Below are positions 8,932-18,446 of a stretch of 64,000 bases of DNA, piece by piece. The position numbers and the translations under genes were made by a program. This DNA is from an uncultured Pseudomonadales bacterium. GTDB lineage: Bacteria > Pseudomonadota > Gammaproteobacteria > Pseudomonadales > Azotimanducaceae. Positions within the stretch are counted from its first letter, which is position 1. Every line of letters starts with the position of its first letter. The notes beneath the pieces are model-generated. The model saw nothing but the letters and a program-made list of their open reading frames with translations, searched no databases and was not told the DNA's origin. The stretch lies in the NCBI GenBank assembly GCA_938017975.1, contig CALIKQ010000058.1, positions 1 to 64,000 on the forward strand, in the 5' to 3' direction.

Positions 8932-9609
8932 CTAGAATTCGAAAAAAATCATCACCGCCATCCCAATCGCATCTCGCCAATCATTGCCCTCACAATCATC
9001 AAGTCCAGCCAAACCTTGGAAATGATCCAGTACCAACAGCAAAAACATGAACAAGCCAAGCCGCGCGCTGAGACAAGCCCCAACCCGCAACTGAACCAGA
9101 GATATCACGCCGCGACCTAAAACCAGTAGGCTTGAACCACTCACAATGATCATACCTTGAGCGCTGAAAGCCGAAGGCTGTTGTAGCCCCAAAAGTCCTA
9201 AGCAACCAATCAACAAAATCACTATTTTTAGAGCAATCGTCCCGTCACCCTGATCTGCATCAATCATCATCAGTGCCAAGAGCGGAGCGGTAAGGATGCT
9301 CACGAGCGTCATACCTAAAACACTCGGCATTAAATCAAGCCTGAAATGCATCCAGGCAATAACAACACAGCTCAAAAAAAGAAGCGTTGCGCACCAACGT
9401 TCCCCTTCTCCCTGAATGCATCTCATGACCATCGAGCTTGAGGCGCGGCAGCAATCTGAAGCGATTTTCGATGCTTCTATGTGCGCAACCTCACCATCAA
9501 GAGTCCGCCTACGCGCGCAGGCGATCCACCAGAAAGTGCACCCCAGCAGAATTACGAGCTGCATACCGAGAATCAGTGTTGTTTTAAAGACTAAGGTCGA
9601 TACGCCCAT
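8932..9609 (-). CDS. Hypothetical integral membrane protein, weakly Bax-inhibitor-1-like
   Basis: A 225-residue protein with about six or seven hydrophobic segments and a hydrophilic stretch near residues 35-65. I do not recognise it with certainty. Its length, the N-terminal TLVFKTTLILGMQLVIL and the final LDHFQG...GNDWRDAIGMAVMIFFEF resemble the ends of Bax-inhibitor-1 (YccA/YbhL) proteins, where NYIRA precedes the last helix. The match is loose, so this is only a suggestion. The 5' flank carries a 15-bp tandem repeat array (9683-9757). Confidence 0.6.
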   Translation of the reverse strand: MGVSTLVFKTTLILGMQLVILLGCTFWWIACARRRTLDGEVAHIEASKIASDCCRASSSMVMRCIQGEGERWCATLLFLSCVVIAWMHFRLDLMPSVLGMTLVSILTAPLLALMMIDADQGDGTIALKIVILLIGCLGLLGLQQPSAFSAQGMIIVSGSSLLVLGRGVISLVQLRVGACLSARLGLFMFLLLVLDHFQGLAGLDDCEGNDWRDAIGMAVMIFFEF

Positions 9610-9682
9610 GCCGATTTAGCCAAGATTCCTCAGCGTTTTGACCCTGAAAAAGTACGGGAGCAGGCATTCTAAAAACGCATTG

Positions 9683-9757
9683 AATCTAGATGCCTCTAAT
9701 ATAGAAGCTTTTAATCTAGATGCCTTTAATATAGAAGCTTTTAATCTAGATGCCTTG
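9683..9757. repeat. 15-bp tandem repeat, five copies in A-B-A-B-A order
   Basis: Units of type A (AATCTAGATGCCTTT) alternate with type B (AATATAGAAGCTTTT), giving a 30-bp higher-order period. The two B copies are identical; the A copies differ only in the last few bases. The unit is a multiple of three, so one plus-strand frame reads a repeating N-L/I-D/E-A-x pentapeptide, but no gene is supported there. It lies between two leftward genes. Confidence 0.9.
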
Positions 9758-9795
9758 TTCAAGACGAGGATTGACCTGAAGCCCTCAAGCACTGA

Positions 9796-10299
9796 TCAAG
9801 CGCCAAACGCCGCCCCAACACCCAATACGAGAAGGGCCAACCCAGCGCCCCAGATTCCGCAAGCGATAACATCAAAAACGAAAAACTTCAGCGAAGATAA
9901 CCCGCTGGCACCGAGTAGCATAGGGACTATGCTTCGAATCATCGTGAGCAAACGCCCTATCACAACGGTAAAAGCGCCGAAACGACGAAGCTGAGCCTGA
10001 GTTTTTTCGATCAATCCGGCACGTTTCTGCATCCAAGGAAGATCAATCAGTCCAGGGCCCAAGTATCGTCCAAGGTAAAAACCAAACTGGTCAGAAATGA
10101 ACGCGCCAAATATCGCCGCTGAGACAATCTCCCCCAACGACAAAAGACCCTCCGCGTAAACAAAACTCGCAGCAGACAGCAAAATAGCGCCGCTGATAAA
10201 AAGGCCAAGGCCGGGACAAGCCTCAATGAAGCCCATTACCATGACCGCCGCAAAGGCGAAATCACGCTCTTGTGAAATCCAGGAAAGTAGGTCTGTCAC
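9796..10299 (-). CDS. DedA/VTT-domain membrane protein
   Basis: A 167-residue inner-membrane protein of the DedA (SNARE-associated/VTT) family. Visible family features are the E-x-x-P motif (FIEACPGLGLF, residues 24-34), the region DQFGFYLGRYLG after residue 70 and the F-x-GR-x3-x-RS motif in FGAFTVVIGRLLTMIRS. DedA proteins are proposed undecaprenyl-phosphate or phospholipid flippases. At 167 residues it is somewhat shorter than E. coli DedA proteins (about 200), mainly at the C-terminus. It lies 20 bp downstream of queC and may share its transcript. Confidence 0.88.
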   Translation of the reverse strand: MTDLLSWISQERDFAFAAVMVMGFIEACPGLGLFISGAILLSAASFVYAEGLLSLGEIVSAAIFGAFISDQFGFYLGRYLGPGLIDLPWMQKRAGLIEKTQAQLRRFGAFTVVIGRLLTMIRSIVPMLLGASGLSSLKFFVFDVIACGIWGAGLALLVLGVGAAFGA

Positions 10300-10319
10300 G
10301 ATTGGTCTTACCGTCGGAG

Positions 10320-11015
10320 TTAGAACCCACCTTGGACATATTGCGTTGGATCATCAACCCCTGCTTCCAGGAAACCCGCCCGACGAAGTCCGCAACTATC
10401 ACACATACCACAAGCTAAACCATCTGCCGAAAGCTGATAACACGACACCGTTTCTGCATAATCAAGGCCTTTGTCTAACCCCAGACGAATGATCTCTGCT
10501 TTTGAGTGATGGATCAGCGGCGTATGAATTGTCAATCGCTCGCCCTCAACGCCTCGGCGAGTTGCGAGATTTGCCATCGATTCGAAGGCTGTTACAAATT
10601 CAGGGCGACAGTCTGGGTACCCAGAGTAATCCACGGCATTGACGCCGATAAAAACATCAAGCGCACCTAACACCTCTGCCCAGGCTAGCGCATAGGACAG
10701 AAAAATCGTGTTCCGAGCGGGCACGTAGGTGATTGGGATATCAATTTCACTTCCACCATAAGCCGGCACCGCAATGTCGCGATCGGTTAATGCAGAACCT
10801 CCAAAGGTCGCCAAATCGATCGTTGCAATTCGATGTTCGCTGGCGCCAAGTTGCGCTGCAATATTTTTGGCATAACCCACCTCTCCATCATGGCGCTGGC
10901 CATAAACAAAGCTCAAGCAATAACACGCGTAGCCAAGGTCACGGGCAATCGCTAAAACGGTTGCAGAATCGAGTCCACCTGAGAGCAAAATGACAGCTTT
11001 TTTAACGTCAGACAC
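10320..11015 (-). CDS. queC: 7-cyano-7-deazaguanine synthase QueC
   Basis: A 231-residue enzyme converting 7-carboxy-7-deazaguanine to preQ0, with ATP and ammonia, in queuosine biosynthesis. The PP-loop SGGLDS is at residues 12-17 and the zinc-binding cluster (CYQL...CGMCDSC) lies near the C-terminus. The GTG at 11015 is chosen: it gives exactly the E. coli length, has GGGGAG upstream and overlaps the queE stop by 8 nt. The frame stays open 65 codons further into queE, but that part has no homology-like character. Confidence 0.93.
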   Translation of the reverse strand: MSDVKKAVILLSGGLDSATVLAIARDLGYACYCLSFVYGQRHDGEVGYAKNIAAQLGASEHRIATIDLATFGGSALTDRDIAVPAYGGSEIDIPITYVPARNTIFLSYALAWAEVLGALDVFIGVNAVDYSGYPDCRPEFVTAFESMANLATRRGVEGERLTIHTPLIHHSKAEIIRLGLDKGLDYAETVSCYQLSADGLACGMCDSCGLRRAGFLEAGVDDPTQYVQGGF

Positions 11016-11655
11016 CCGGTAAATCTCCCCAAAGCAATTTATGAAGCTGGATTTGAAGCCGAACATCGAGACCATCCGAGAGAATCCATTCAGCCAGCTC
11101 TTTGGCGGATTGAACGTTATAAACCGGGGAAAATAAGACCTCACAAACACGCTGGGACAAAGAATATTCATCGACCTTAAACCGCGCCCATTCGTAATCG
11201 GCGCGATCACAAATCACAAATTTTACTTGGTCGTTAGGTTTCAGCTCCGCAATGTTTGTATATAAGTTACGACTGACCTCGCCCGATGCAGGTGTTTTTA
11301 GATCCATCACAATAGAGACGCGCGCGTCAATATCAGCAATCGGCAATGCGCCGCTGGTTTCCAAAGAAACTTGGTATCCCTCATCGAGCAGCGCTTGGAG
11401 TAATTCGAGACACTCCGGTTGAGCCAGCGGCTCTCCTCCTGTAACTGTGACATAGCGCGCCTGATTGCTAGCAACCTCTGCCAGAATCTCTTCTAATGAG
11501 TGCAGCGTACCGCCACTGAAGGCATAGCTGGTATCACAGTAACCGCAGCGGAGAGGACAGCCCGTCAAGCGCACAAACGTGGTCGGCCGGCCACTGGTCG
11601 CAGCCTCGCCCTGCAGAGAATGAAATATTTCTGAAATTCGCAACCGAGCAGTCAT
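11008..11655 (-). CDS. queE: 7-carboxy-7-deazaguanine synthase QueE
   Basis: A 215-residue radical-SAM enzyme acting one step before QueC. The cluster-binding CxxxCxxC is Cys33-Cys37-Cys40 (GCPLRCGYC). The short N-terminal segment [17 protein letters not shown] is typical of the family and precedes substrate-binding residues. The VTVTGGEPL motif follows around residue 70. It overlaps queC by 8 nt and follows cpoB by 24 bp, the pal-cpoB-queE-queC order known from Pseudomonas and relatives. preQ1-type regulation was not seen. Confidence 0.94.
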   Translation of the reverse strand: MTARLRISEIFHSLQGEAATSGRPTTFVRLTGCPLRCGYCDTSYAFSGGTLHSLEEILAEVASNQARYVTVTGGEPLAQPECLELLQALLDEGYQVSLETSGALPIADIDARVSIVMDLKTPASGEVSRNLYTNIAELKPNDQVKFVICDRADYEWARFKVDEYSLSQRVCEVLFSPVYNVQSAKELAEWILSDGLDVRLQIQLHKLLWGDLPGV

Positions 11656-11679
11656 GGCGTCACAGATTCCGCAATCGCC

Positions 11680-12555
11680 CTAACAATCGACTTGTTCTAA
11701 CAGGTAGCGCTCAGCAAGCTTACCCGCCGACTTAGACGCAAACTCGGTTTTCACTTCCGTGAGATAAGTTAGGGCACGCTCGCAATTACCCATCAAGTGA
11801 TAGACTTTACCGAGTTTAAATGCGGCATCAGGCACTTTGTTACTGTCCGGGTATCCTTTAATGACTTGAACCAAGGCTTGTCTCGCTGCTTCATAATCAG
11901 GTTCAGGCTTAGCCGCATGCACCTCACCGATCCAGTAATAGGCATTTGCAGCATAAACCCCGGTCGGGAATTGATCGATCACAATGCGTAACGCCTCAAT
12001 CGCTGCGTCGTACTGACGCGCTCGAATCGCTTTAAGCCCGTCGTCATAGTAATCTTTTTCTGTCCGAGCAACTTCGAGGTTGTCTGGACTACCCTCTCTG
12101 GCCTCTCCGCCGACCCCAGCGGTCACCGATGGTACGGTCGTGGGTTCGGCCACCACCGCCTGGTTCTGCAGCCGTCGGTCAAGCTCTAGATAACGATCTT
12201 CTTGGACTCGCTTTGAGCGCTGGATCTCGTAACTGAGCTGTTCAACCAAGCCGCGAAGCATCATGACTTCTTGCTGCAAAATCTGCATTTTATACGGTAA
12301 ATCCATCGGCCCATTACCGTCGCTGTCGCTGATGATCTCGACGGTTTGGGTTTCTTGCACATCATTCCCTTGTACCCCATCAACCGGAGGCGCCAACCTC
12401 GAGACTTGGTCTTGTTCAAAACGATCGCTCAGCAACGTTGATCGAGATTCTACGACCACGGGTGCAGCGGATGCTGCATGCAGAGGCGAGCCTGCGATAC
12501 CAAAGAAAAAGAATAGAAGATAGCGCATATTGCGGCGATTTTTTATAACGGACAT
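11680..12555 (-). CDS. cpoB: Cell division coordinator CpoB (YbgF)
   Basis: A 291-residue periplasmic protein with a signal peptide (basic start, hydrophobic run RYLLFFFFGIAGS, cleavage after about residue 27), a coiled-coil trimerisation segment around residues 85-125 and three TPR-like repeats from about residue 168 to the end. CpoB coordinates peptidoglycan synthesis (PBP1B) with Tol-driven outer-membrane constriction. The ATG at 12555 has GAGG upstream. A serine/threonine/proline-rich linker near residues 135-160 separates the domains. It lies 105 bp after pal. Confidence 0.92.
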   Translation of the reverse strand: MSVIKNRRNMRYLLFFFFGIAGSPLHAASAAPVVVESRSTLLSDRFEQDQVSRLAPPVDGVQGNDVQETQTVEIISDSDGNGPMDLPYKMQILQQEVMMLRGLVEQLSYEIQRSKRVQEDRYLELDRRLQNQAVVAEPTTVPSVTAGVGGEAREGSPDNLEVARTEKDYYDDGLKAIRARQYDAAIEALRIVIDQFPTGVYAANAYYWIGEVHAAKPEPDYEAARQALVQVIKGYPDSNKVPDAAFKLGKVYHLMGNCERALTYLTEVKTEFASKSAGKLAERYLLEQVDC

Positions 12556-12660
12556 GTAACCCTCACCCTGTAGGCGTACTGGGCTCTTAAAGCAGCGTTA
12601 AAATAGTGGCCTATTGGAGACCGACAGCCCCTAAGGTCATCGACCTCAGAGGCGCATGGA

Positions 12661-13215
12661 TCATCGATAGACGATTTCGACCCGGCGATTCTTTTCCCAA
12701 GACGCCTGGTCGTGGCCGCTCATGGCTGGTTTTTCCTCACCATAGCTGACGACTTCGATTTGGCTCCTCGATGCCCCTTGCGACAACAAATAGGATTGGA
12801 CTGCATTAGCTCGCCGCTCACCCAAAGCCAAATTATATTCTCGAGTTCCCCGCTCATCGGCGTGACCCTCTAAACGAACCGTGAGACCGGAATTTCCCGC
12901 AAGCACCATGGCGTGCTGATCAAGTTCTGCATGGCCGTCGCGACGAACGATAGCTTGGTCGAAATCGAAATAGAAGACACCAGCGAGCGTTCTTGAGCCA
13001 GCTGAAGCATCCAATTCATCCAGTGGAATGATCACGCGACCACCGCTGACCATCGGTTTAATAGGTTCGATTTCTACAACCACCTCTTGAACTGCTTCTG
13101 TGACGACCGGCGCCTCAACCTGGGGCTCAGGTTCCGGGCTACTGCTCGCGCATCCAGCCAAGACCAACAGCAACACGGGTGCGAGTAGGCCCAAATAAGT
13201 TTTTATCATTGACAT
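12661..13215 (-). CDS. pal: Peptidoglycan-associated lipoprotein Pal
   Basis: A 184-residue outer-membrane lipoprotein: signal with lipobox LAGC (Cys22), a Pro/Glu/Val-rich linker of about 50 residues, then an OmpA-like peptidoglycan-binding domain (FDFDQA, GHADERGTREYNLALGERRA, final RRVEIVYR). Pal tethers the outer membrane to peptidoglycan and binds TolB. The start has a strong GAGGAG site. The 218-bp gap from tolB suggests a promoter of its own, as is usual for pal. Confidence 0.95.
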   Translation of the reverse strand: MSMIKTYLGLLAPVLLLVLAGCASSSPEPEPQVEAPVVTEAVQEVVVEIEPIKPMVSGGRVIIPLDELDASAGSRTLAGVFYFDFDQAIVRRDGHAELDQHAMVLAGNSGLTVRLEGHADERGTREYNLALGERRANAVQSYLLSQGASRSQIEVVSYGEEKPAMSGHDQASWEKNRRVEIVYR

Positions 13216-13362
13216 GCGATGCTCCTCTATTCAACACGATATTTAACACGATCGATTTTCGGATCCTGTGCTCGCTAAGACACGAATCTTCCTAGCATTT
13301 TCACCCGGCCTTCGACTGTAACGCCTCTCCAAAAGATAATCTAACCTGAAGTCTTCCCTTTA

Positions 13363-13399
13363 ACAAACCTCAAACTTCTGACAAACCTCAAAAACTTGG
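13363..13399. repeat. Imperfect 18-bp direct duplication
   Basis: Two adjacent units starting ACAAACCTCAAA (13363-13380 and 13381-13399) lie in the tolB-pal gap. The second differs by an A insertion and end changes. No function is visible. Confidence 0.6.
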
Positions 13400-13433
13400 C
13401 AGGCGCTTCATTGAAATTGCGGATTTCTTTAGT

Positions 13434-14780
13434 TTACTCTATTTCCGACGTTAATTTTAAATCTTCTTCTAGGGGTGTAAAGCTTTTCTTCTTTCTTGGC
13501 GACCAAGCTGGCTCGCGCACGTCGCCTTCAGTTGCTGGCAAATTGAAGCGAACCCCTCCGTCGATCGAAACCCCTGCTAAAATCCCTCGACCTCCAACTT
13601 GGGTGGCATAGATCAAAGAACTATCGTTTGGGGCAATGCTCGGAGACTCATCAAGCGCGGTCTCTGTTAAAACTCTGAGAAAACCTCTCTTCAAATCCAA
13701 ATAACTGATATGAAAAATACCTTTCCGGCGATGCACCATAATTAAACCCTGGCCATTATTAGCCAGCACCGCTCGAGCGTTGTAGTCACCCTCAAAGGTT
13801 AACCGCTCTACCTCTAAATCATCTAGCCGCATCGAGTAAATTTGCGGTTGCCCGCCTCGATTTGAAGTAAAGATGATTGATTCTCCGTCAGCGCTCCAGG
13901 ACGGTTCGGTATCGATGCCGTAGTGGCGTGTGACTCGACGTAGACGCCTGGGAGTTTCTTCTAGGCTGAGGATATAAATTTCTGGATTACCGTCTTTAGA
14001 CAACACCATCGCTAATTTTTTCCCATCTGGGGAAAATGCTGGCGCACCATTTAGACCTCGGAAATCCGTGACTTGTTGGCGGGTTCGATCCCGAATGTTA
14101 TGGATATAAATTGCTGGCCGACTATCACGCTCAAAAGAGACATAGGCAATACGATCGCCATCAGGAGCCCAGGTTCCCGACAAAATAGGCTCTCGTGACT
14201 GCAAAACAGTGCGCACCCGGTATCCATCCGCATCGGCTACATTCAGCCGAAAAACGCGTCCTGAGGGCGTTTCGGTGACCGTGATGTACAAAATTTCAGT
14301 TGAGAAGGCCCCTTCAATCCCCGTCAGCTGCTCATAAATCGCGTCGCTGGCATGATGCGCCAAGTCCCTTAGATCCAAATCACTTCCTACGACGGTTTGG
14401 CGCAGTGTCACCTCACCTTTAAAGACATCAAAGAGTTCGAACGTCATTGCCAAATCGGGCCCATATTCTCTAACGCTGCCGATCACAACATACTCCATAT
14501 CTAGGAGCTGCCAATCACGCACGTAAACCTCAGATGCTTCGCTTGGAAGAGAGAGCATTTGGCTCACAGGGAGTGTTTCAAATCGGCCACTCAGTCTTAG
14601 ATCCGCTGTAACGATTTCATGGATCTCCTCGGGCAGGGCTCCCCTTCCTCGCCAATCGAAAGGTACGACCGCAATTTTGACCGCGTCGTCAGCGCCCTGC
14701 GTCACCTCAATTTGAAGCTCTGAGTGAGCCGGCGTCATTGCCAAGACCAAAACAATCATCAGTAAAGCTTTCAGCATCAC
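13434..14780 (-). CDS. tolB: Tol-Pal system translocation protein TolB
   Basis: A 448-residue periplasmic protein: signal peptide (residues 1-20), an N-terminal alpha/beta domain to about residue 165, then a six-bladed beta-propeller whose blades show the recurring WSPDG/FSPDGKKLA/WSADG motif. It binds Pal and, through its N-terminal strand, TolA. The start overlaps the tolA stop by 4 nt. The C-terminal tail is basic and about 15 residues longer than the last blade needs (KKKSFTPLEEDLKLTSEIE), a modest oddity. Confidence 0.95.
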   Translation of the reverse strand: MMLKALLMIVLVLAMTPAHSELQIEVTQGADDAVKIAVVPFDWRGRGALPEEIHEIVTADLRLSGRFETLPVSQMLSLPSEASEVYVRDWQLLDMEYVVIGSVREYGPDLAMTFELFDVFKGEVTLRQTVVGSDLDLRDLAHHASDAIYEQLTGIEGAFSTEILYITVTETPSGRVFRLNVADADGYRVRTVLQSREPILSGTWAPDGDRIAYVSFERDSRPAIYIHNIRDRTRQQVTDFRGLNGAPAFSPDGKKLAMVLSKDGNPEIYILSLEETPRRLRRVTRHYGIDTEPSWSADGESIIFTSNRGGQPQIYSMRLDDLEVERLTFEGDYNARAVLANNGQGLIMVHRRKGIFHISYLDLKRGFLRVLTETALDESPSIAPNDSSLIYATQVGGRGILAGVSIDGGVRFNLPATEGDVREPAWSPRKKKSFTPLEEDLKLTSEIE

Positions 14781-15529
14781 AACCTTAAATCCTCCGGACG
14801 AAACAAGACCGTAAACGATCTGAAATGTTCTTCAAACAACCTTGAATCCCTGGGCACTTCGAAGCGTCCCGCGCGCCTGACAGCAAGCAGCGCTGAACGA
14901 TCAAACGCGTCATTACGGCTCCCAGTCGCCACAACGACATCGACCACCTCGCCAGTCGGTACCAGCCGTACTCTTAAGATCGCTTGCATGCCATTTCTTG
15001 CGCTTGGCGGCCGTGACCACTTGTTAATAATATCTCGCTGGATCTGACCGATATAGGCCATCACTTTTTCATCGTTGGTAACAGCTTCACGACCAATTTC
15101 ATCGGTCACGGCCTGATCCAGGGAAGCCAACCGAGCAGCTAACTCAGCAGCAGCGATTTCTTTTTCTCGACGTTCTGCCTGCTCAGCCTCTTTCTCCTTT
15201 ACGCGCTCCGCATCGAGCGTACTGGTCGAAGCCTTTAGCTGAGACTCGTTTTTAATAAGCGGTTTAGCTTGCGGTTTTTCTGCGGCCCGGGCAGGCTCAG
15301 GCCGCTTTGCCGCAACAGGCGGAGGCGTCTTCGGCAACGCTCTTTCTGTCTTCTCAGCAGCCCCACGCTCGGGTACCTCGTTCCGGACAAGTGACGCCGA
15401 AACAAAGAGCTGTTCCGGCCGAACCTGACTCGATACCTCCTCAGGCCATTCGATCAAAAATAAACTCAAAATTAGACCGTGAAACCCGAGTGCCAGGATG
15501 GTGGGCAAAATCAAAGATTTCATGACCAA
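14777..15529 (-). CDS. tolA: TolA inner-membrane protein
   Basis: A 250-residue protein with one N-terminal membrane anchor (about residues 5-27), a charged Ala/Glu/Lys-rich helical domain (about 60-125) and a C-terminal globular TolA domain (from about 150, with IRDIINKW-like core QRDIINKWSRPPSARN). TolA links the TolQR motor to TolB-Pal. The helical domain is much shorter than in E. coli TolA (421 residues), as in several other gammaproteobacteria. Overlaps tolB by 4 nt and follows tolR by 10 bp. Confidence 0.92.
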   Translation of the reverse strand: MVMKSLILPTILALGFHGLILSLFLIEWPEEVSSQVRPEQLFVSASLVRNEVPERGAAEKTERALPKTPPPVAAKRPEPARAAEKPQAKPLIKNESQLKASTSTLDAERVKEKEAEQAERREKEIAAAELAARLASLDQAVTDEIGREAVTNDEKVMAYIGQIQRDIINKWSRPPSARNGMQAILRVRLVPTGEVVDVVVATGSRNDAFDRSALLAVRRAGRFEVPRDSRLFEEHFRSFTVLFRPEDLRL

Positions 15530-15539
15530 TGAACGCCTG

Positions 15540-15965
15540 TTAGGAGCTGGCTGGCTGAGTCACTAAACCGACATCAGCAATGCCAATCTTCTGAAGGAGA
15601 TCCATCAACTCGATGACGCTGCCATAAGCAATGCTTGCATCTCCCTCTACCAGCACTTGAAGGTTTGAATTGGCGGCCTTTATTTTTGCAACCTGTTCAG
15701 CCAATAGCGAAAGTGCGACGGGCGTTTCCTCACCCCCAAGGTTCAAAAAATATTCGCCCTGCTCATTGATGCTGACCACAAGCACTTGCTGTATCTCATC
15801 TACGGCAATCGCCTCACTATTGGCTGTGGGCAAATCAACCCGAATGCCCTGGGTCATCAGCGGGGCCGTCACCATAAAAATAACCAACAAGACCAACATA
15901 ACATCAATGTAAGGGACGACATTGATGTCTGACATTGGACGTCGACGAGCTGCTTTAGCCATCAA
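15540..15965 (-). CDS. tolR: TolR motor protein
   Basis: A 141-residue ExbD/TolR-family protein with one transmembrane helix (about residues 18-38) containing the essential proton-channel aspartate (Asp21 in [15 protein letters not shown]). The periplasmic domain follows. It works with TolQ as the proton-driven stator that energises TolA. Length matches E. coli TolR (142). It lies 48 bp after tolQ. Confidence 0.95.
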   Translation of the reverse strand: MMAKAARRRPMSDINVVPYIDVMLVLLVIFMVTAPLMTQGIRVDLPTANSEAIAVDEIQQVLVVSINEQGEYFLNLGGEETPVALSLLAEQVAKIKAANSNLQVLVEGDASIAYGSVIELMDLLQKIGIADVGLVTQPASS

Positions 15966-16013
15966 TTAATCTCCTCACTATTCTATAAAGTGCTAGATCG
16001 ATTCGTTCGATCC

Positions 16014-16694
16014 TTAAGATTCCGTGATTGAACGATTTAGTATCGCGCCAAACTCGTCCGAAAAAGTTTCGAATCGATTCATAATAACCTCGACCTGGGC
16101 CGAATAGCGGTTATAAGCAATGACCGCTGGAATTGCCGCAAACAGTCCAATAGCGGTCGCGATAAGAGCTTCTGATATACCTGGCGCCACCACTGATAGG
16201 CTCGCTTGATTAGACATTGCTAAACCTCGAAAAGAGTTCATGATTCCCCACACCGTGCCAAATAAACCAATATAAGGACTCGTTGAACCAACGGTCGCTA
16301 GAAAAGGCAGGGCCGCCTCCAATCGCTCTTCCTCGCGAGCCAGCGCAACGCGCATTGCGCGCTGCACATTTTGCATGATCCGTTCGGCTTGATTGCCATA
16401 TTGCTGACGCGACCGAGTGAACTCTTTAAAACCGGCTTGAAAAATATGCTCAACGCCGATCACCTCAGCTTCGGAGCTTTCAATATCTACAAAGATAGAT
16501 CGCAAGTCCTGACCAGACCAGAACTCGTCTTCAAAATTTGCAGCTAAACGGCGCACACTTTGCAGTAAAAAGGCCCGCTGAAAGATCAACACCCAGGAGA
16601 CTAGGGAGGCCAGAACAAGAATTGCCATCACTAACTGGACAACCACCGAGGCATTTAAAACCAGTTCCAGAATTGAGATTGGCTCGTTCATCAC
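16014..16694 (-). CDS. tolQ: TolQ motor protein
   Basis: A 226-residue MotA/TolQ/ExbB-family protein with three membrane helices (about residues 12-38, 135-160, 170-195). The conserved GLFGTVWGIMNSF and the Ala/Thr-rich third helix IATAIGLFAAIPAVIAYN line the channel with TolR. First gene of the tol run here: ybgC, which usually precedes it, is absent, and ruvB ends only 95 bp upstream. Confidence 0.95.
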   Translation of the reverse strand: MMNEPISILELVLNASVVVQLVMAILVLASLVSWVLIFQRAFLLQSVRRLAANFEDEFWSGQDLRSIFVDIESSEAEVIGVEHIFQAGFKEFTRSRQQYGNQAERIMQNVQRAMRVALAREEERLEAALPFLATVGSTSPYIGLFGTVWGIMNSFRGLAMSNQASLSVVAPGISEALIATAIGLFAAIPAVIAYNRYSAQVEVIMNRFETFSDEFGAILNRSITES

Positions 16695-16789
16695 TTGATA
16701 TCCTTACATAATCATTTCGTAACAGACCCCAGGGTACTCAAGCGCACTTACAACGCCAACATTACCGCGCCTTAAGCGGAAGCCCTGAC

Positions 16790-17848
16790 CTATTGATCCA
16801 CCGTTGGGTGATCTTCATTCGGCGCTGACACTTCAGCTTTACCCTCTAACGCAGGCTTCATCCCAAAATGCTGATAAGCACGTTCTGTCGCGACTCGCCC
16901 CCGCGGTGTGCGCATCATGAACCCTTGCTGAATCAGATAAGGCTCATAGACATCCTCAATGGTGTCCCGCTCCTCACCGACCGCAGCCGCCAGAGAATCA
17001 ATGCCCACCGGACCTCCAGAAAATTTGTCAATCATGGCCATCAAGAGTCTTCGATCCATGGCATCAAACCCTGACGCATCAACTTTGAGCAGATTGAGTG
17101 CTGCATCGGCGCTATCTCGACGAATCACCCCATCACCGCGGACTTCAGCAAAATCTCTAACTCGACGCAGCAACCGATTCGCGATTCGCGGCGTACCTCT
17201 TGAACGCAATGCGATTTCTGCTGCTCCTTCATGATCGCAAGGGACATTGAGTAGACTCGCCGATCGCTCCAGAATCTGCGTCAAATCTTCAACCTGATAA
17301 AACTCTAATCGTTGAACGATACCAAAACGATCCCGCAGCGGGGACGTTAACAGACCCGTTCGGGTCGTTGCACCCACCAGCGTAAAAGGCGGTAGATCGA
17401 GTTTTATCGAGCGCGCCGCAGGTCCTTCACCAATCGTTAAATCAATTTGGAAATCTTCCATCGCTGGATAGAGTACTTCCTCAACCGCTGGGCTGAGACG
17501 ATGAATTTCGTCAATAAAAAGAACATCGCCAGCTTCTAAATTCGTCAGTGCGGCGACTAAATCACCCTTTTTCTCAATGACTGGACCGGATGTTGATTTG
17601 ATGGCCACGCCCATTTCCACAGCAATGATATTGGCGAGGGTGGTCTTTCCCAAACCTGGCGGACCGAAAATTAAGGTATGGTCCAACGATTCGCTACGCT
17701 GCTTGGCCGCATCAATAAACAACGACATCTGCTCACTGACGGCTGGTTGACCCACATAATCTTTAAGCGATTTTGGACGAATCGCCCAATCTTGTTGCGG
17801 TTCTTGCGCAGTGGCCTGTGGCGCGATTAAGCGATCTGTCTCTATCAT
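16790..17848 (-). CDS. ruvB: Holliday junction branch migration helicase RuvB
   Basis: A 352-residue AAA+ ATPase that drives branch migration with RuvA. Walker A is GPPGLGKTT at residues 62-70, Walker B LFIDEIH follows near 116-122, sensor 1 is in GATTRTG, the arginine-finger region is PLRDRFG, and a C-terminal winged helix contains the GLDSLA-type [12 protein letters not shown]. It has about 15 extra residues at each end relative to E. coli RuvB (336). No LexA box was found upstream of the ruvC-ruvA-ruvB run. Confidence 0.96.
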   Translation of the reverse strand: MIETDRLIAPQATAQEPQQDWAIRPKSLKDYVGQPAVSEQMSLFIDAAKQRSESLDHTLIFGPPGLGKTTLANIIAVEMGVAIKSTSGPVIEKKGDLVAALTNLEAGDVLFIDEIHRLSPAVEEVLYPAMEDFQIDLTIGEGPAARSIKLDLPPFTLVGATTRTGLLTSPLRDRFGIVQRLEFYQVEDLTQILERSASLLNVPCDHEGAAEIALRSRGTPRIANRLLRRVRDFAEVRGDGVIRRDSADAALNLLKVDASGFDAMDRRLLMAMIDKFSGGPVGIDSLAAAVGEERDTIEDVYEPYLIQQGFMMRTPRGRVATERAYQHFGMKPALEGKAEVSAPNEDHPTVDQ

Positions 17849-17858
17849 AACTGAAGCT

Positions 17859-18446
17859 TTATCCCATTAACTTTAGGGCCTGCCGAATCAGGTCTTCGAC
17901 ATTATCTGCCGGATCAGAAATTTGCGCCAATACTCTGGACACATCCTGGGCGCGATAACCCAAACCAACCAAAGCCGTCTCCGCATCATCCAAAGCATCA
18001 GAGCCGCTCGAAACGCCCGACACCTCAGCTGAAGTCGGCAGCCAATCGTCAACTTTATCGCGCATCTCCATAATCAAACGCTCAGCCATAACCCGGCCAA
18101 CACCTGGAATCGCATTGAGGGTTTTGACGTCGTTTGCTTTGATTAATCGCACAAAACCCGCTGGATCTAACGCTGAGAGAATTGAGAGCGCAAGTCGCGG
18201 CCCAACCTTATTCACTTTAATCAGTGCTCTGAACAGGTCCCGGCCTTCGCGCTCAAGAAAACCAAATAACGTGTGTGCGTCATCCCTAACGACGAAATGC
18301 GTATACAGCCGAACGGATCCATTTTCTTGCAAGAGCGCGGCTGCCGTAGCCAGCGGAACTTCGACCTCATAACCTAGACCACCGACATCCAAAACAAGTT
18401 GCTGGTCCGTGCGGTCGACAATCACGCCACTGATTTGCGAAATCAT
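17859..18446 (-). CDS. ruvA: Holliday junction DNA helicase subunit RuvA
   Basis: A 195-residue junction-binding protein: N-terminal OB fold (1-62), two helix-hairpin-helix motifs (about 70-140, including [14 protein letters not shown] and [16 protein letters not shown]) and a C-terminal RuvB-binding three-helix domain (about 150-195). Overlaps ruvC by 4 nt and precedes ruvB by 10 bp, so ruvC-ruvA-ruvB is a single operon. Confidence 0.95.
   Translation of the reverse strand: MISQISGVIVDRTDQQLVLDVGGLGYEVEVPLATAAALLQENGSVRLYTHFVVRDDAHTLFGFLEREGRDLFRALIKVNKVGPRLALSILSALDPAGFVRLIKANDVKTLNAIPGVGRVMAERLIMEMRDKVDDWLPTSAEVSGVSSGSDALDDAETALVGLGYRAQDVSRVLAQISDPADNVEDLIRQALKLMG

Noticed and set aside
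9638-9994. Plus-strand ORF of 118 codons with pentapeptide-like repeats
   Set aside because: Its repeats come from the 15-bp array, and the rest is antisense to the DedA gene with no ribosome-binding site.
10320-11210. QueC with a 65-residue N-terminal extension
   Set aside because: The extension lies inside queE in another frame; GTG at 11015 with a good SD gives the normal length.
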